This document shows positions 47,371-56,177 of a stretch of 64,000 nucleotides of DNA, in pieces. Origin of the DNA: Bradyrhizobium sp. in8p8 (GTDB taxonomy: Bacteria; Pseudomonadota; Alphaproteobacteria; Rhizobiales; Xanthobacteraceae); contig NZ_AUGD01000008.1 in NCBI RefSeq assembly GCF_000426845.1, forward strand, positions 303,746-367,745. Direction: 5' to 3'. The position numbers and the translations under genes are program-made. Position 1 is the stretch's first letter. Every line of letters begins with the position of its first letter. The notes under the pieces are model-generated. The model was not told where the DNA came from. It made no database searches and was given only the letters and a program-made list of their open reading frames with translations.

Positions 47371-47448
47371 GTCATTGCGAGCGTTGCAAACCCATCCAGA
47401 TTTTTTCCGCGGAGAGACCTCAGCTTGCTTCGCTGCGCTCGCAAGGCC
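47371..47448. repeat. Intergenic repeat of the tcattgcgagcg type
   Basis: gtcattgcgagcgttgc ... gcttcgctgcgctcgcaa: partly palindromic, with ttttccgcggag in the centre. It is a different family from the ccggaatgac elements. No coding potential. Confidence 0.45.
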
Positions 47449-47465
47449 GTGGAGAAGCCGAGGAT

Positions 47466-47702
47466 CTACTTCTTCTTCGTCCCCACCCGCTCGAGCCGCT
47501 TGATCTCCAGCGGCGGACGGCCGCTCTTTTCGGCGATCTCGCGGTCCTGCTCCATGATGAAGCCGCGGGCGGGTTCGTCGCCGTCGAGGCCGCCGAGCAA
47601 CTCGGCGGGGACGCGGCGGTTGGAGCGCTGGGAATCGTCCTCATAGACGACGTTGAAGAAGGCGAATTCGCCTTTGGGATTGGTTCCGGGTTTCTTGGCC
47701 AT
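47466..47702 (-). CDS. Small conserved hypothetical protein
   Basis: This encodes 78 residues. Basic ends (MAKKPGTN ... ERVGTKKK) around an acidic middle (VYEDDSQRSNRRVPAELLGGLDGDEPARGF, IMEQDREIAEKSGRPP). The pattern of conserved phrases is typical of a family of unknown function in Bradyrhizobium and relatives; it may bind nucleic acid. Convergent with rpoD. Confidence 0.75.
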   Translation of the reverse strand: MAKKPGTNPKGEFAFFNVVYEDDSQRSNRRVPAELLGGLDGDEPARGFIMEQDREIAEKSGRPPLEIKRLERVGTKKK

Positions 47703-48228
47703 GGGCGGCTTGTGGTCGATAGTCGTGCGGCAGTCAATTGACTTTGGCGACGATCGACCTTTTGCCGTGACAGAACGCTGCTGGGCTTGATTCGGCTCAG
47801 GGATGAAATCTGGCGCTGAGAAAGGGCGGAGGCTTGTTGCGATCCGCCGTGCGCGGTTCGAGAGGGCCCTCGCCTCGATAAACGGCGGGCCGAAGCCCGC
47901 CGTTATCTTGGTCTTCAGCGTCGCCCGGGGCTGGCAGGGCAACAACCTAAAATAGAAGGCTATAGGCTGACCTGTGCGATGGCAAGGCAAATCGTGGTGG
48001 CGCCGATGTCGCAGCCAGCGCATCAGATCTGCGTCAATGCGATGGAAGTGCAACTGCAGGCCCAAACGATTGTTCTGGACTGTCGAACCACTTTGTTCAT
48101 CTGCCCGCGCGCGCAATGCAGGCAGGACGACGCGTCTTGTAGGAAAGCGCACCGGCCTGCACGCCTTCCCATCTGCGGGCGGGACGGTGTGCCTGCGCAG
48201 GCGATTTCGAAGATCCCGCGCGCCAATA
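47703..48228. other. Gene-poor gap
   Basis: 526 bp. A perfect hairpin (AACGGCGGGC/GCCCGCCGTT with a four-base loop, 47881-47904) is the only clear structure and may end the minus-strand gene at 48229. Short frames here lack ribosome sites; I see no convincing gene. Confidence 0.4.
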
Positions 48229-48573
48229 TCAATGCGTGTGCGGACGCTGCGCCACTTCCTGAACGGCGAGCCGCGATCCATGTCCGCCGCCTTTGTCGCC
48301 GTTCTCGTTGCGTCCCTGAGCCATGATCGCACTGCCCATCGCGGCCGAGCCGAACGTGATGAGGAAGGAGGCGAGCAGCAGGATGAGCGCAACGCCCGGT
48401 GCACTGTCGGCGAAGATCAGCTCGCGCAGATGTCCGGGGTTGAGCCAGAGCAGCCCGCCGACCAGCAGCGCGGCGGCGCAGGCGCCGATCGCGAGGTTGA
48501 TGGCGAGCAGGCGAAACAGCGGAATGCGGAGGAGGGCGGGCCGCGGCGCTTGGGGAGGTTGATGGTTGGACAT
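48229..48573 (-). CDS. Two-helix membrane protein of unknown function
   Basis: This encodes 114 residues from the ATG at 48573. Two transmembrane helices (PLFRLLAINLAIGACAAALL and GVALILLLASFLITFGSAAM) are separated by a short periplasmic loop, with a His/Gln-rich cytoplasmic tail (VAQRPHTH). No family assigned; similar small proteins exist in related genomes. Confidence 0.7.
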   Translation of the reverse strand: MSNHQPPQAPRPALLRIPLFRLLAINLAIGACAAALLVGGLLWLNPGHLRELIFADSAPGVALILLLASFLITFGSAAMGSAIMAQGRNENGDKGGGHGSRLAVQEVAQRPHTH

Positions 48574-48674
48574 GGGTGATCGTTCTATGCTGGTCAGTGC
48601 AATGGCCGATCGCACGGCGCAAGCAAATATTACCTTGGCGCCAACTCTCTCATCCGTCGACCCGGGGCGCGATG

Positions 48675-48758
48675 AAGTCGCGAGCCCGGAATTCACTCAT
48701 CCATCGTCTTCGCGGCCCGATCGATTGCGGGCTCGCGCGTTGCGCTCCCGGGAATGAC
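48675..48758. repeat. Intergenic repeat, copy E
   Basis: gtcgcgagcccggaattc ... ctcccgggaatgac. A shortened copy of the same family, without the GCGCAATTGCGC core. Confidence 0.55.
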
Positions 48759-48787
48759 GAGCGGAAGGCCTGCCGAAACCGCTGGTC

Positions 48788-49315
48788 TCACGCCGCTGGT
48801 GCCACCCGGTTGCCTGCCTCGCTCGCCTGGGCCGCCTGCTGGCGCTCCATCATGGTCTGCCAGAGCGTTGCGATGCTCTCCTGCGTTTGCGGTGCGATCA
48901 GGCAGTGGCCTTCGTTGTCGAAGCCGCAGAACCGCACCGATGCATCCTTCTTCACCTCGGTCAGCGCCTGGTTGATCATCTCGAGGCAGGTGATGACCTG
49001 GCCGACGTCCGCGAGGCGCGTGTGATGCAGGATGTCCAACAGGCGGAACGTCATCACTGCGGGACGGCCGATGTTGATGCCGGGCCGGCCGAGCTCGAAC
49101 AGTACGTTCACCGCCGGAAGCACGCCGCGGATGTGCTCGAGCACGCCGGCCATGTCTTCCACGCTGCAGGCGACCAGATGCGCCGTCTGCGGCGGGGTGG
49201 CCGCCGGCGGGCGCGACGCAAGGCCGAGCGCGGCGATCACCTCTTGCTCGATCCATTGCCGCACCGGGGCTGGGGCATTGCGAATCTGCTCGGCAGTGAA
49301 GGTAATTCCGGTCAT
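48788..49315 (-). CDS. Hypothetical protein
   Basis: This encodes 175 residues from the ATG at 49315. N-terminus FTAEQIRNAPAPVRQWIEQEVIAALGL, then two helix-rich halves (VACSVEDMAGVLEHIRGVLPAVNVLFELG; DILHHTRLADVGQVITCLEMI) and an Ala/Gln-rich tail. No catalytic motif. The steady helical pattern and normal codon use support a real gene. Confidence 0.65.
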   Translation of the reverse strand: MTGITFTAEQIRNAPAPVRQWIEQEVIAALGLASRPPAATPPQTAHLVACSVEDMAGVLEHIRGVLPAVNVLFELGRPGINIGRPAVMTFRLLDILHHTRLADVGQVITCLEMINQALTEVKKDASVRFCGFDNEGHCLIAPQTQESIATLWQTMMERQQAAQASEAGNRVAPAA

Positions 49316-49491
49316 GTGTGGTTCTCCTGTTGGCCTCAGTCTAGAAAGCACGGCGTAAGACAGTTTGATGCGGATCAAGCCTTGCGCTTTCCCAGGCTTT
49401 CCCTGCGCTTCAAGCCTTGCGCTTTGACGCTCGGTTCGTTCCCGGGCATGATCCGCGCTGCTTCGCGCAAGGATTCTGGGGATTGCTCCAC

Positions 49492-50295
49492 ATGTCGAGA
49501 CTGCTTCTCGCGGCCGCCTTCGTTGTTCTGGCCGGCGGGCCGGCGCAGGCCGCCCGCTGCGGCGGCGACTTCAACAGCTTCATTGCCAGCATGGCGCAGG
49601 AAGCGCAGGCAGCCGGCGTCTCGGCAGGCGTGACGAGCGCGGCGCTCAGTGGCGTGACGGTTGATCCTGCGGTGCTCGCCTTCGACCGGCGCCAGCGCTA
49701 CACCTTCAACAAGACTTTCGAGCAGTATGTCTCGACCCGCGTCGGTGCCGGCCGTATCAATGGGGGCCGTGCGATGCTGCAGCGTCACGCCGCGCTGCTC
49801 TCCCGCATCGAGCAGAAGTTCGGCGTACCCCGTTACATCCTCGTCGCCATCTGGGGCCTGGAGAGCGACTTCGGCAAGGGCGACACCGGCAAGCTGCCCG
49901 TGATCCGCACGCTGGCGACGCTCGCGCATGATTGCCGCCGCACCGACCTGTTCCAGGGCGAACTGCTCGCCGCGCTCAAGATCGTGCAGCGTGGCGACCT
50001 GCAGCTGCGCGACCTCATCGGGGCCTATGCCGGTGAGATCGGCCAGACTCAGTTCCTGCCGTCGTCCTACATCAAGTATGGCGTCGATTTTGACGGCGAC
50101 GGCCATGTCGACCTCCGCCACAGCATCCCCGACGTGCTCGCCTCGACCGCGAACCTGCTCCACACCAGCGGCTTCAAGATGGGTCAGCCCTACGGCGAGG
50201 GCACGCCGAATTTCGAGGCGATGCGCGAGTGGAACAGGGCGGTGGTCTATCGCAAGACGATCGGCTATTTCGCCGACCGGCTGATGGGGCAGTGA
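49492..50295 (+). CDS. Lytic murein transglycosylase, MltB family
   Basis: This encodes 267 residues. Signal peptide about 1-20 (LLLAAAFVVLAGGPAQA); no lipobox Cys follows, so it is probably periplasmic and soluble. Catalytic glutamate E124 in IWGLESDFGKG, then TLAHDCRRTDLFQGELLAALKI and the GEIGQTQFLPSSY loop of MltB. It cleaves peptidoglycan glycan strands with formation of anhydro-muramic ends. The ATG at 49492 opens the signal peptide; the frame continues upstream without support. Confidence 0.92.
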   Translation: MSRLLLAAAFVVLAGGPAQAARCGGDFNSFIASMAQEAQAAGVSAGVTSAALSGVTVDPAVLAFDRRQRYTFNKTFEQYVSTRVGAGRINGGRAMLQRHAALLSRIEQKFGVPRYILVAIWGLESDFGKGDTGKLPVIRTLATLAHDCRRTDLFQGELLAALKIVQRGDLQLRDLIGAYAGEIGQTQFLPSSYIKYGVDFDGDGHVDLRHSIPDVLASTANLLHTSGFKMGQPYGEGTPNFEAMREWNRAVVYRKTIGYFADRLMGQ

Positions 50296-50330
50296 CTTCA
50301 CCCTCCCCTGGAGGGTGAAGCGCAACGGCC

Positions 50331-51161
50331 CTACGTCCCCTTAGCCATCTTCTCCAGCCGCCGCTGCAGCGGGGCCCAGTACGTTCCCGGGCGGAAGCGC
50401 TGCAGCAGGTCCATGAAGCGAGCGTCGTTGCCGATCAGGATGCGCGGCTCGTTTCTTTCGATGCCCCTGATGATGCGCAGCGCGGCATCCTTCGGCGAGG
50501 TCTTCGCCGCATTCTCGAACCGCTCGATCGACTGCGCCCGGCGGGCATTGTCGGTGACACCGATGCCGGTGCGTGCATTGCGCGCAATTGCTGTGGCGAC
50601 GCCGCCGGGGTGGACCACCGACAGCTTGATCGGGCTTCCCGCCATCGCTAGCTCGTGCCGCACGCTCTCGGAAAAGCCGCGCACCGCGAACTTCGCCGCC
50701 GCATAGGCCGATTGTCCCGGTGGCGCGATCATGCCGAAGATCGAGGAGAGATTGACGATGTGCCCCTCCGCCTGTGTCTTCAGGTGAGGCAGGAAGGCGC
50801 GCGTGCCGTGCACCACGCCCCAGAAATTGATGTCGAACAGCCAGTCCATCTGAGCCTGGTCGATCTCCTCGAACGAGCCCATCAGCGCCACGCCAGCATT
50901 GTTGACGACGATGCCGAGGGCGGGATGCGCCGTGGTCGCCTCGCTCGCGAATTGTGCGATGTCGGCGGGCTCGCTGACGTCTACCCGATGCACGCTGACC
51001 TTGCGCGTCGTTCCGATCTCCGCCGCCAGCGCCTTTAATCCCGCCTCGTCGCGGTCAGCGAGCGCCAGATCGCAGCCGCGCTGCGCCAGCTCGATGGCGA
51101 GTGCCCGGCCGATCCCGCTCGCGGCTCCCGTGATTGCGGCGGCGCCGCGAATCGTCGTCAT
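50331..51161 (-). CDS. Short-chain dehydrogenase/reductase
   Basis: This encodes 276 residues from the ATG at 51161, just before TTIRGAAAITGAASGIGRAL, the NAD(P) loop. The active-site YAAAK is present, preceded by NLSSIFGMIAPPGQSA with the catalytic Ser. The NNAGVALMG motif identifies a classical SDR. The substrate is unknown; the C-terminal portion (RFRPGTYWAPLQRRLEKMAK) is found in SDRs that act on lipids. Confidence 0.9.
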   Translation of the reverse strand: MTTIRGAAAITGAASGIGRALAIELAQRGCDLALADRDEAGLKALAAEIGTTRKVSVHRVDVSEPADIAQFASEATTAHPALGIVVNNAGVALMGSFEEIDQAQMDWLFDINFWGVVHGTRAFLPHLKTQAEGHIVNLSSIFGMIAPPGQSAYAAAKFAVRGFSESVRHELAMAGSPIKLSVVHPGGVATAIARNARTGIGVTDNARRAQSIERFENAAKTSPKDAALRIIRGIERNEPRILIGNDARFMDLLQRFRPGTYWAPLQRRLEKMAKGT

Positions 51162-51282
51162 GGTTTCCCCCGTCAAGTGCCTGATAATGGAACTATGAGT
51201 TACTTTTTTTTGAAATGAAACCGAACCGCAGCCGCTCTCGATTTTTAACATGCGTTATGGAGGCATGCATTGGGAGCCGCCG

Positions 51283-51657
51283 ATGGGACAAGCAGAGCCA
51301 TTTCGCGCGACAGCGCTGATCGTTGAAGACGACGTCATGCAGCGGGAGATGCTTTGCGTCCTCCTTGAAGAGAGCGGCTACCAGGTGATCCAGTGCGAAA
51401 GCGCCGAGGCCGCCGAGCGCGTCCTCGACAAGAGCGCCGGGGCACTCTGTCTGATGCTGACCGACGTCCAGCTTGCCGGCCGCATGAACGGCGTCGAGCT
51501 CGCGCATGTCGCCAAGCACCGCAATCCGAAGCTCGACGTCGTCGTCACCTCCGGCCGCCCGCTGAAGCAGCCCTTGCCCGATGGCGCCAAGTTCTGGGCC
51601 AAGCCCTGGGCGCCGCTCGACGTCTTGCGAGAAGCCGAGATCGCTCAGCTGTCCTGA
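51283..51657 (+). CDS. Single-domain response regulator
   Basis: This encodes 124 residues from the ATG at 51283 (GGGAGCCGCCG upstream); another ATG at 51250 is possible. Only a CheY-like receiver is present: acidic pair in VEDDVMQREML, phospho-acceptor D61 in LMLTDVQLAGRMNG, VVTSGRPL with the Ser/Thr, and KPWAP with the conserved Lys. No output domain, so it acts by protein contact. No kinase is adjacent. Confidence 0.9.
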   Translation: MGQAEPFRATALIVEDDVMQREMLCVLLEESGYQVIQCESAEAAERVLDKSAGALCLMLTDVQLAGRMNGVELAHVAKHRNPKLDVVVTSGRPLKQPLPDGAKFWAKPWAPLDVLREAEIAQLS

Positions 51658-51713
51658 CCGCAGCCTTGAGGGGGCACGCTTTCTCGCGGCCGGATGAGGT
51701 GATAAGGTCGCGC

Positions 51714-52325
51714 ATGACCTTGTCCTTCCTGCTCACTTCGCTCATCGTCGTCGCTTCACCCGGCACCGGCGTGCTCTATACGCTGGCCGCCGCACTGACT
51801 CGCGGCTCACGGGCGAGCGTCGCCGCCGCCTTCGGCTGCACGCTCGGCATCGTGCCGCACATGGCGGCGGCGATACTCGGCCTTGCCGCGGTGCTCCACA
51901 CCAGCGCGCTCGCCTTCGCCGTGCTGAAATGGTGCGGCGTCGCATATCTGCTCTACATGTCCTGGCAGGCGCTGCGCGAGACGGGAGCTCTGGCGGTTGG
52001 CGGTGAGATTCGCGAGCGATCGAGTGGCCGCGTCATCGTCACCGGAGTCCTGATCAACATACTCAATCCGAAGCTGTCGATCTTCTTCCTCGCCTTCCTG
52101 CCGCAGTTCATCGCCGCGGACGAGGCCCATGTGCTGGCGCGCATGCTGGAATTGAGCGGCGCCTTCATGGTCATGACCTTTGCGGTGTTCGTCCTCTACG
52201 GACTCTGCGCCGCCTCGGTGCGCGAGCACGTTATCTCCCGTCCCCGCGTCATGGCGTGGCTACGGCGCAGCTTCGCCGCAGGATTTGCCGCGCTCGGCGC
52301 CAAGCTCGCCCTTGCGGAGCACTAG
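51714..52325 (+). CDS. LysE family transporter
   Basis: This encodes 203 residues with six predicted helices. N-terminus SFLLTSLIVVASPGTGVLYTLAAALTRGSRAS with the ASPG motif of the family, LINILNPKLSIFFLAFLPQF later. Substrate not readable. It differs from the other LysE-like protein (40091-40711) in the N-terminal loop. The ATG at 51714 is the family-like start. Confidence 0.9.
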   Translation: MTLSFLLTSLIVVASPGTGVLYTLAAALTRGSRASVAAAFGCTLGIVPHMAAAILGLAAVLHTSALAFAVLKWCGVAYLLYMSWQALRETGALAVGGEIRERSSGRVIVTGVLINILNPKLSIFFLAFLPQFIAADEAHVLARMLELSGAFMVMTFAVFVLYGLCAASVREHVISRPRVMAWLRRSFAAGFAALGAKLALAEH

Positions 52326-52379
52326 TCCTCGTCAGAAAGGCGGCGAGGGAGCAGCATCGGCGCCAACAAGCGAGGCAAT

Positions 52380-52401
52380 AAAAAAACGGGCCTGCTGCCC
52401 G
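52380..52401 (-). terminator. Terminator of the Lys-rich peptide gene
   Basis: CGGGC/GCCCG stem on the minus strand followed by seven T, 78 bp after the peptide stop. Confidence 0.65.
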
Positions 52402-52478
52402 CCATTTCAAACCCGTTCGATCCCACCCGACGCCCGGGCGGAGCGACACCCCACCCGGGCAAAGAAACAGAAGCTTCG

Positions 52479-52547
52479 TTACTTCTTCTTCGCCTTCTTG
52501 GCCTTTTTCGCCTTCTTCTTCGCCGCCTTCTTCGCTTTCTTAGCCAT
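52479..52547 (-). CDS. 22-residue Lys/Ala-rich peptide (histone H1-tail-like)
   Basis: An ATG preceded by AAGAGGATACT opens 22 codons made only of Met, Ala and Lys (MAKKAKKAAKKKAKK...), ending in three Lys and TAA. Lys and Ala are spaced as in histone H1 tails and in bacterial Hc1/AlgP-like nucleoid proteins. A ribosome site, a stop and a following intrinsic terminator together argue for a real expressed gene, though low-complexity sequence can arise by slippage. It could compact DNA or RNA. Confidence 0.6.
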   Translation of the reverse strand: MAKKAKKAAKKKAKKAKKAKKK

Positions 52548-52962
52548 AGTATCCTCTTAGGGGTTAATGGTGGAACGCGACACGAGGGATGCTCGGCGGA
52601 GGGCCAGCCTCGCAACATCCTCGATGACAAACTCAGCAGATTCGCAGCCGGCTGCCCCGCGCTGTCATGTCTTCGTCATCGTCTTATCCACAGCTCTGAT
52701 GCATTTTCGGATGATTTTGCCGCGCGAATCCGCTTCGCAACGCTTTCTCCTCGCAACCAGCTCGTCCGCGGCAAGCCTTGCTTAACGATGTCGGCCGGGT
52801 CGCCGGATTCATCAATCCAAAACCAAGGCTCGGCTTTGCACGATTGCGGTGAGACTCCATTAAGCGCGCCGCGCGCATGATCGTCCACAAGAACATGGGG
52901 GCGGGTATGTACGGGCAGTTGCCGAACGAAGAGGGCGGGACCATGCGTGTCCCGCAGTCGCC
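52548..52962. other. Gap upstream of the diguanylate cyclase
   Basis: 415 bp between the Lys-rich peptide gene and the GGDEF gene. Presumably it holds both divergent promoters. No other gene, repeat or structured RNA is evident to me. Confidence 0.4.
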
Positions 52963-54174
52963 ATGCTGAGCGTGCCGACACTCTGGACCGTCATTGTCAT
53001 CAACTTCCTGGCGCTGGGCCTAATCTGGGCCTATGTGGCGCGCGCCTATCCCAAATTCGAGGCGGCGCGGTACTGGACGGCGGCGGCGGTGCTGGCGGCA
53101 TCGGGTGCGGGAATCTCGATGCTGCGCGAGGTGATGGACCCGCGCTTTCCGCTGATCGTCGGCGGCGGTCTGATGATCTTCTCGTCCTGGCTCGCCTGCA
53201 TGGGTGTGGCGCGGTTCTATCAGCGCCCGGTGTCGTGGCCGGCCGCGATCGCCAATTCGCTTCTCTGCAGCGCCAGTCTCGCCTTCTTCCTGATTGCCGT
53301 CGACAACATGCCGATGCGGGTGTTGACCTACTCGCTGGGGCAATCGACCCCGGTCGTGCTGACTCTGCCGCTGCTTCTCAGCAGGCAGAATGGCCGGGAA
53401 AATCCGGGCGCTCGTCTCGCTGCGATCGTCGGGATGCTGCTTCTGTCCATTCACCTCGTCCGCTCCGGCGCGGCGCTGCTCGGCTATGGCGGCGCCGTCA
53501 CCGCGATCAACTTCAACGGTTTGCAGTCGGTGATGATCCTGCTGCTGGTGTTCCTGGCGATGGCCTGGAATTTCGCCTGTCTCCTGATGGCGATCGAGCG
53601 GCTGCGCAACGAGGTTGCCGACCTCGCGCTGCTCGACGATCTCACCGGCGTCGCCAACCGGCGGCATCTGCTGCAGCGCCTGACCGAGGAATGCGCCCGC
53701 TCCGAGCGCAGCGGCGTCCCGTTCTCGCTCCTGGTAATCGATCTCGACGGCTTCAAGGCCATCAATGACACCCACGGCCACGCTGCGGGCGACGCGTGTC
53801 TCAAGCACTTCACCCTGATGGCGCAGACGCGCCTGCGGCCCGGCGATATGCTCGCCCGCACCGGCGGCGACGAGTTCTGCGTCGTGCTGCCGTCGTCCTC
53901 CTTGCGCGAAGGCGCGCTGATCGCCCGGCGCGTGCTCGAGGCGTGCCGTCAGGATGCTGCCGGCTGCACCGGCAGCGACATTCCGATCGCGATCTCGATC
54001 GGTGTCGCGCAGTGGGATTGCAGCATCGGGGAATCCCCGGACCGCCTGATGGCCAACGCCGACCATGCTCTCTATGCCGCCAAGAAGAACGGTAAGAACG
54101 ACTTCGCTGTCTATGATCCCGCCCCGCCGCCGCTTTCGCCCGAGGCGGTCGAGGCACTGCGCAAATTCGCATGA
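52963..54174 (+). CDS. Membrane diguanylate cyclase (GGDEF)
   Basis: This encodes 403 residues. Six or so transmembrane helices in about 1-215 (TLWTVIVINFLALGLIWAYVARAYPK ... SVMILLLVFLAMAWNFACLLMAIERL), then a GGDEF domain with intact motif at 301-305 (TGGDEFCVV) and DDLTGVANRRHLL ahead. It makes c-di-GMP from GTP. The inhibitory RxxD site four residues before the motif is not seen. The stop overlaps the amidase start (ATGA). Confidence 0.93.
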   Translation: MLSVPTLWTVIVINFLALGLIWAYVARAYPKFEAARYWTAAAVLAASGAGISMLREVMDPRFPLIVGGGLMIFSSWLACMGVARFYQRPVSWPAAIANSLLCSASLAFFLIAVDNMPMRVLTYSLGQSTPVVLTLPLLLSRQNGRENPGARLAAIVGMLLLSIHLVRSGAALLGYGGAVTAINFNGLQSVMILLLVFLAMAWNFACLLMAIERLRNEVADLALLDDLTGVANRRHLLQRLTEECARSERSGVPFSLLVIDLDGFKAINDTHGHAAGDACLKHFTLMAQTRLRPGDMLARTGGDEFCVVLPSSSLREGALIARRVLEACRQDAAGCTGSDIPIAISIGVAQWDCSIGESPDRLMANADHALYAAKKNGKNDFAVYDPAPPPLSPEAVEALRKFA

Positions 54175-54827
54175 AGCCTGCTAGGCTCGGGTCATATTGG
54201 ACCCGCATGATGTCTCGCCTGGCTGCGGCCGTTTTCGCTGCGCTTCTCGTCGCCCCCGCCGCCGCGGTGGAGGCCGAGCTCGCAAAGCTCGCGCGCGCCT
54301 CGGGCACGCCTGACATCCCCGGCCTTAACATCGTCTGGCTGGCGCCATGGGGCGACGTCCGTAACGCACACCCCTGGCGCAATATCATCGTGCACCAGAC
54401 CGAGGGACCTGCCGGCTCGGCGCGCGGGGGCGCGCAAGCGCAGGCGAAGAATCCGACGCGGCGCGGCGTCACGGTCTGGGTCGAGACCGACGGCACGGTC
54501 TATTGGGCGGTGGCCGAAAACCACGTGCCGACCCACGGCGACGGCGCCAACCGCAACGATAACAAATACATCGACAACAAGCCGACCTATCGCCAGGTGG
54601 TGCGCGACAATTCGATCGGTGTCGAGTTCGCCGGCAACTATCCCGACGTGGCGACGGGCCCGACCGAAGCACAGGTCGCGGCGTGGAAGATCCTCGTGAA
54701 GATCCTGCGCGCGCGCTACGACATCCCGCTCGAGCGCGTCTATGCGCACAACTGGGTCGACTACAAGGACGCGCGCTATTGCGAAGGCTGCTGGCTCGCA
54801 ACGCTGGCGCGGATGTGGGGGGAATAG
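54171..54827 (+). CDS. N-acetylmuramoyl-L-alanine amidase (Amidase_2 type)
   Basis: This encodes 218 residues; ATG 54171 overlaps the previous stop. Starts at 54207 or 54210 (MMSRLAAAVFAALL) would open the signal peptide directly. Cleavage is likely after PAAAVEA. The zinc amidase core has IIVHQTEGPAGSA with the first His, GVEFAGNY with catalytic Glu, and AHNWVDYKDARYCEG with the second His. It removes the stem peptide from peptidoglycan. The coupling to a c-di-GMP enzyme is noteworthy. Confidence 0.88.
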   Translation: MKPARLGSYWTRMMSRLAAAVFAALLVAPAAAVEAELAKLARASGTPDIPGLNIVWLAPWGDVRNAHPWRNIIVHQTEGPAGSARGGAQAQAKNPTRRGVTVWVETDGTVYWAVAENHVPTHGDGANRNDNKYIDNKPTYRQVVRDNSIGVEFAGNYPDVATGPTEAQVAAWKILVKILRARYDIPLERVYAHNWVDYKDARYCEGCWLATLARMWGE

Positions 54828-54837
54828 GCCCACCGCG

Positions 54838-54936
54838 ATTCCGGGCGCGACGACGTCGTGACCCAGGATCCATTCCTGCACCAGCTGCGGCCTGATGGAT
54901 TCCGGGTTCGCACCAAGAGGCGCTCCCCGAAATGAC
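54838..54936. repeat. Intergenic repeat, copy F
   Basis: attccgggcgcgacgacg ... ggattccgggttcgc ... cccgaaatgac. Same family as the other ccggaatgac elements, without the palindromic core. Confidence 0.55.
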
Positions 54937-54990
54937 GGGAGCGGGTCACACCGCCCGTGCGGTCCAGCCGTAGAAGCGCATCAGACAAAC

Positions 54991-55016
54991 AAAAAAGCCG
55001 GCGCTGCCGCCGGCTT
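54991..55016 (-). terminator. Intrinsic terminator of rpoH
   Basis: AAGCCGGCG/CGCCGGCTT, a 9-bp stem, followed by T6 on the minus strand, 45 bp after the rpoH stop. Confidence 0.8.
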
Positions 55017-55061
55017 CTTCTCTCCTTCGATCCGCCAATCTCTGGTGCCGAAACACCTCGC

Positions 55062-55961
55062 TCAGTGCGCGGCTTCCAGCGCGGCCTGTTCCTGCCTTGC
55101 GATCGTGCCCTTGACCGCGGACTGCACCTTCTCGAAGGCGCGGACCTCGATCTGGCGGACGCGCTCGCGCGACACGCCGAACTCGGCGGCAAGGTCCTCC
55201 AGCGTCATCGGCTCGTCGGCGAGGCGGCGCGCCTCGAAGATGCGGCGTTCGCGCGGGTTGAGCACGCCCATGGCGCCATTCAGCGCATCACGGCGGTGAT
55301 CATACTCCTCGTGCTCCGCCATCATGGCTTCCTGGTTGGGCGTGTTGTCGACCAGCCAGTCCTGCCATTCGCCGGCCTCGCCGTCGTCGCGGATCGGAGC
55401 GTTTAGCGACGCGTCACCACCGAGGCGGCGGTTCATGTCGATCACGTCCTGATCGGTGACGCCGAGGCGCTTTGCGATCATCTTCACCTGGTCGGGGCGG
55501 AGATCGCCCTCATCCAGCGCGTTGATCTTGCTCTTCGCCTTGCGCAGGTTGAAGAACAGCTTCTTCTGGTTCGCGGTGGTACCCATCTTCACGAGCGACC
55601 AGGAACGCAGGATGTACTCTTGAATCGACGCCTTGATCCACCACATGGCGTATGTCGCGAGACGGAAGCCCTTGTCGGGCTCGAAGCGCTTCACCGCCTG
55701 CATCAGGCCGACATTGCCTTCCGAGACGACCTCGGAGATCGGCAAGCCGTAGCCGCGATAGCCCATGGCGATCTTGGCCACGAGACGGAGGTGGCTGGTG
55801 ACGAGTTGGTGCGCCGCGTCACGATCGTCATGCTCGCGCCAACGCTTGGCGAGCATGTATTCCTGCTGGGGTTCCAGCATCGGAAACTTGCGGATCTCGG
55901 CGAGGTAGCGAGAAAGGCCGGATTCTCCATTGAGGACCGGCAAAGCAGCGGTACGGGCCAT
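55062..55961 (-). CDS. rpoH: RNA polymerase sigma-32 (heat-shock) factor RpoH
   Basis: This encodes 299 residues from the ATG at 55961 (MARTAALPVLNGESGLSRYLAEIRKFPML); a longer open frame to 56060 is unlikely. Region 2 has GLMQAVKRFEPDKGFRLATYAMWWIKASIQEYILRSWSLV; the RpoH box QKKLFFNLRKAKSKI is present; region 4 has EFGVSRERVRQIEVRAF. Bradyrhizobia carry several rpoH copies, so this is one of a set. No ROSE-type thermometer is visible upstream. Confidence 0.95.
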   Translation of the reverse strand: MARTAALPVLNGESGLSRYLAEIRKFPMLEPQQEYMLAKRWREHDDRDAAHQLVTSHLRLVAKIAMGYRGYGLPISEVVSEGNVGLMQAVKRFEPDKGFRLATYAMWWIKASIQEYILRSWSLVKMGTTANQKKLFFNLRKAKSKINALDEGDLRPDQVKMIAKRLGVTDQDVIDMNRRLGGDASLNAPIRDDGEAGEWQDWLVDNTPNQEAMMAEHEEYDHRRDALNGAMGVLNPRERRIFEARRLADEPMTLEDLAAEFGVSRERVRQIEVRAFEKVQSAVKGTIARQEQAALEAAH

Positions 55962-56177
55962 AGTGCGCCCTCCAAAAGGTTCAGGCCCCCGATAGCGGCG
56001 GGCCAGGCAGACGACCGCTGTGTCAAAGCCGGTCGGGCTGCGATGTTCCGCGTTGGTCATTCAACGCAAGCGCAATATACCCTATCGGGGGTCGAAAAGG
56101 GAAGGATTGCTGACGTCACGAGGCCGTGTGGCCGCTATAACTTTTTGTAATGTAAAGTCTTTCTGAACCGTCCTGCG

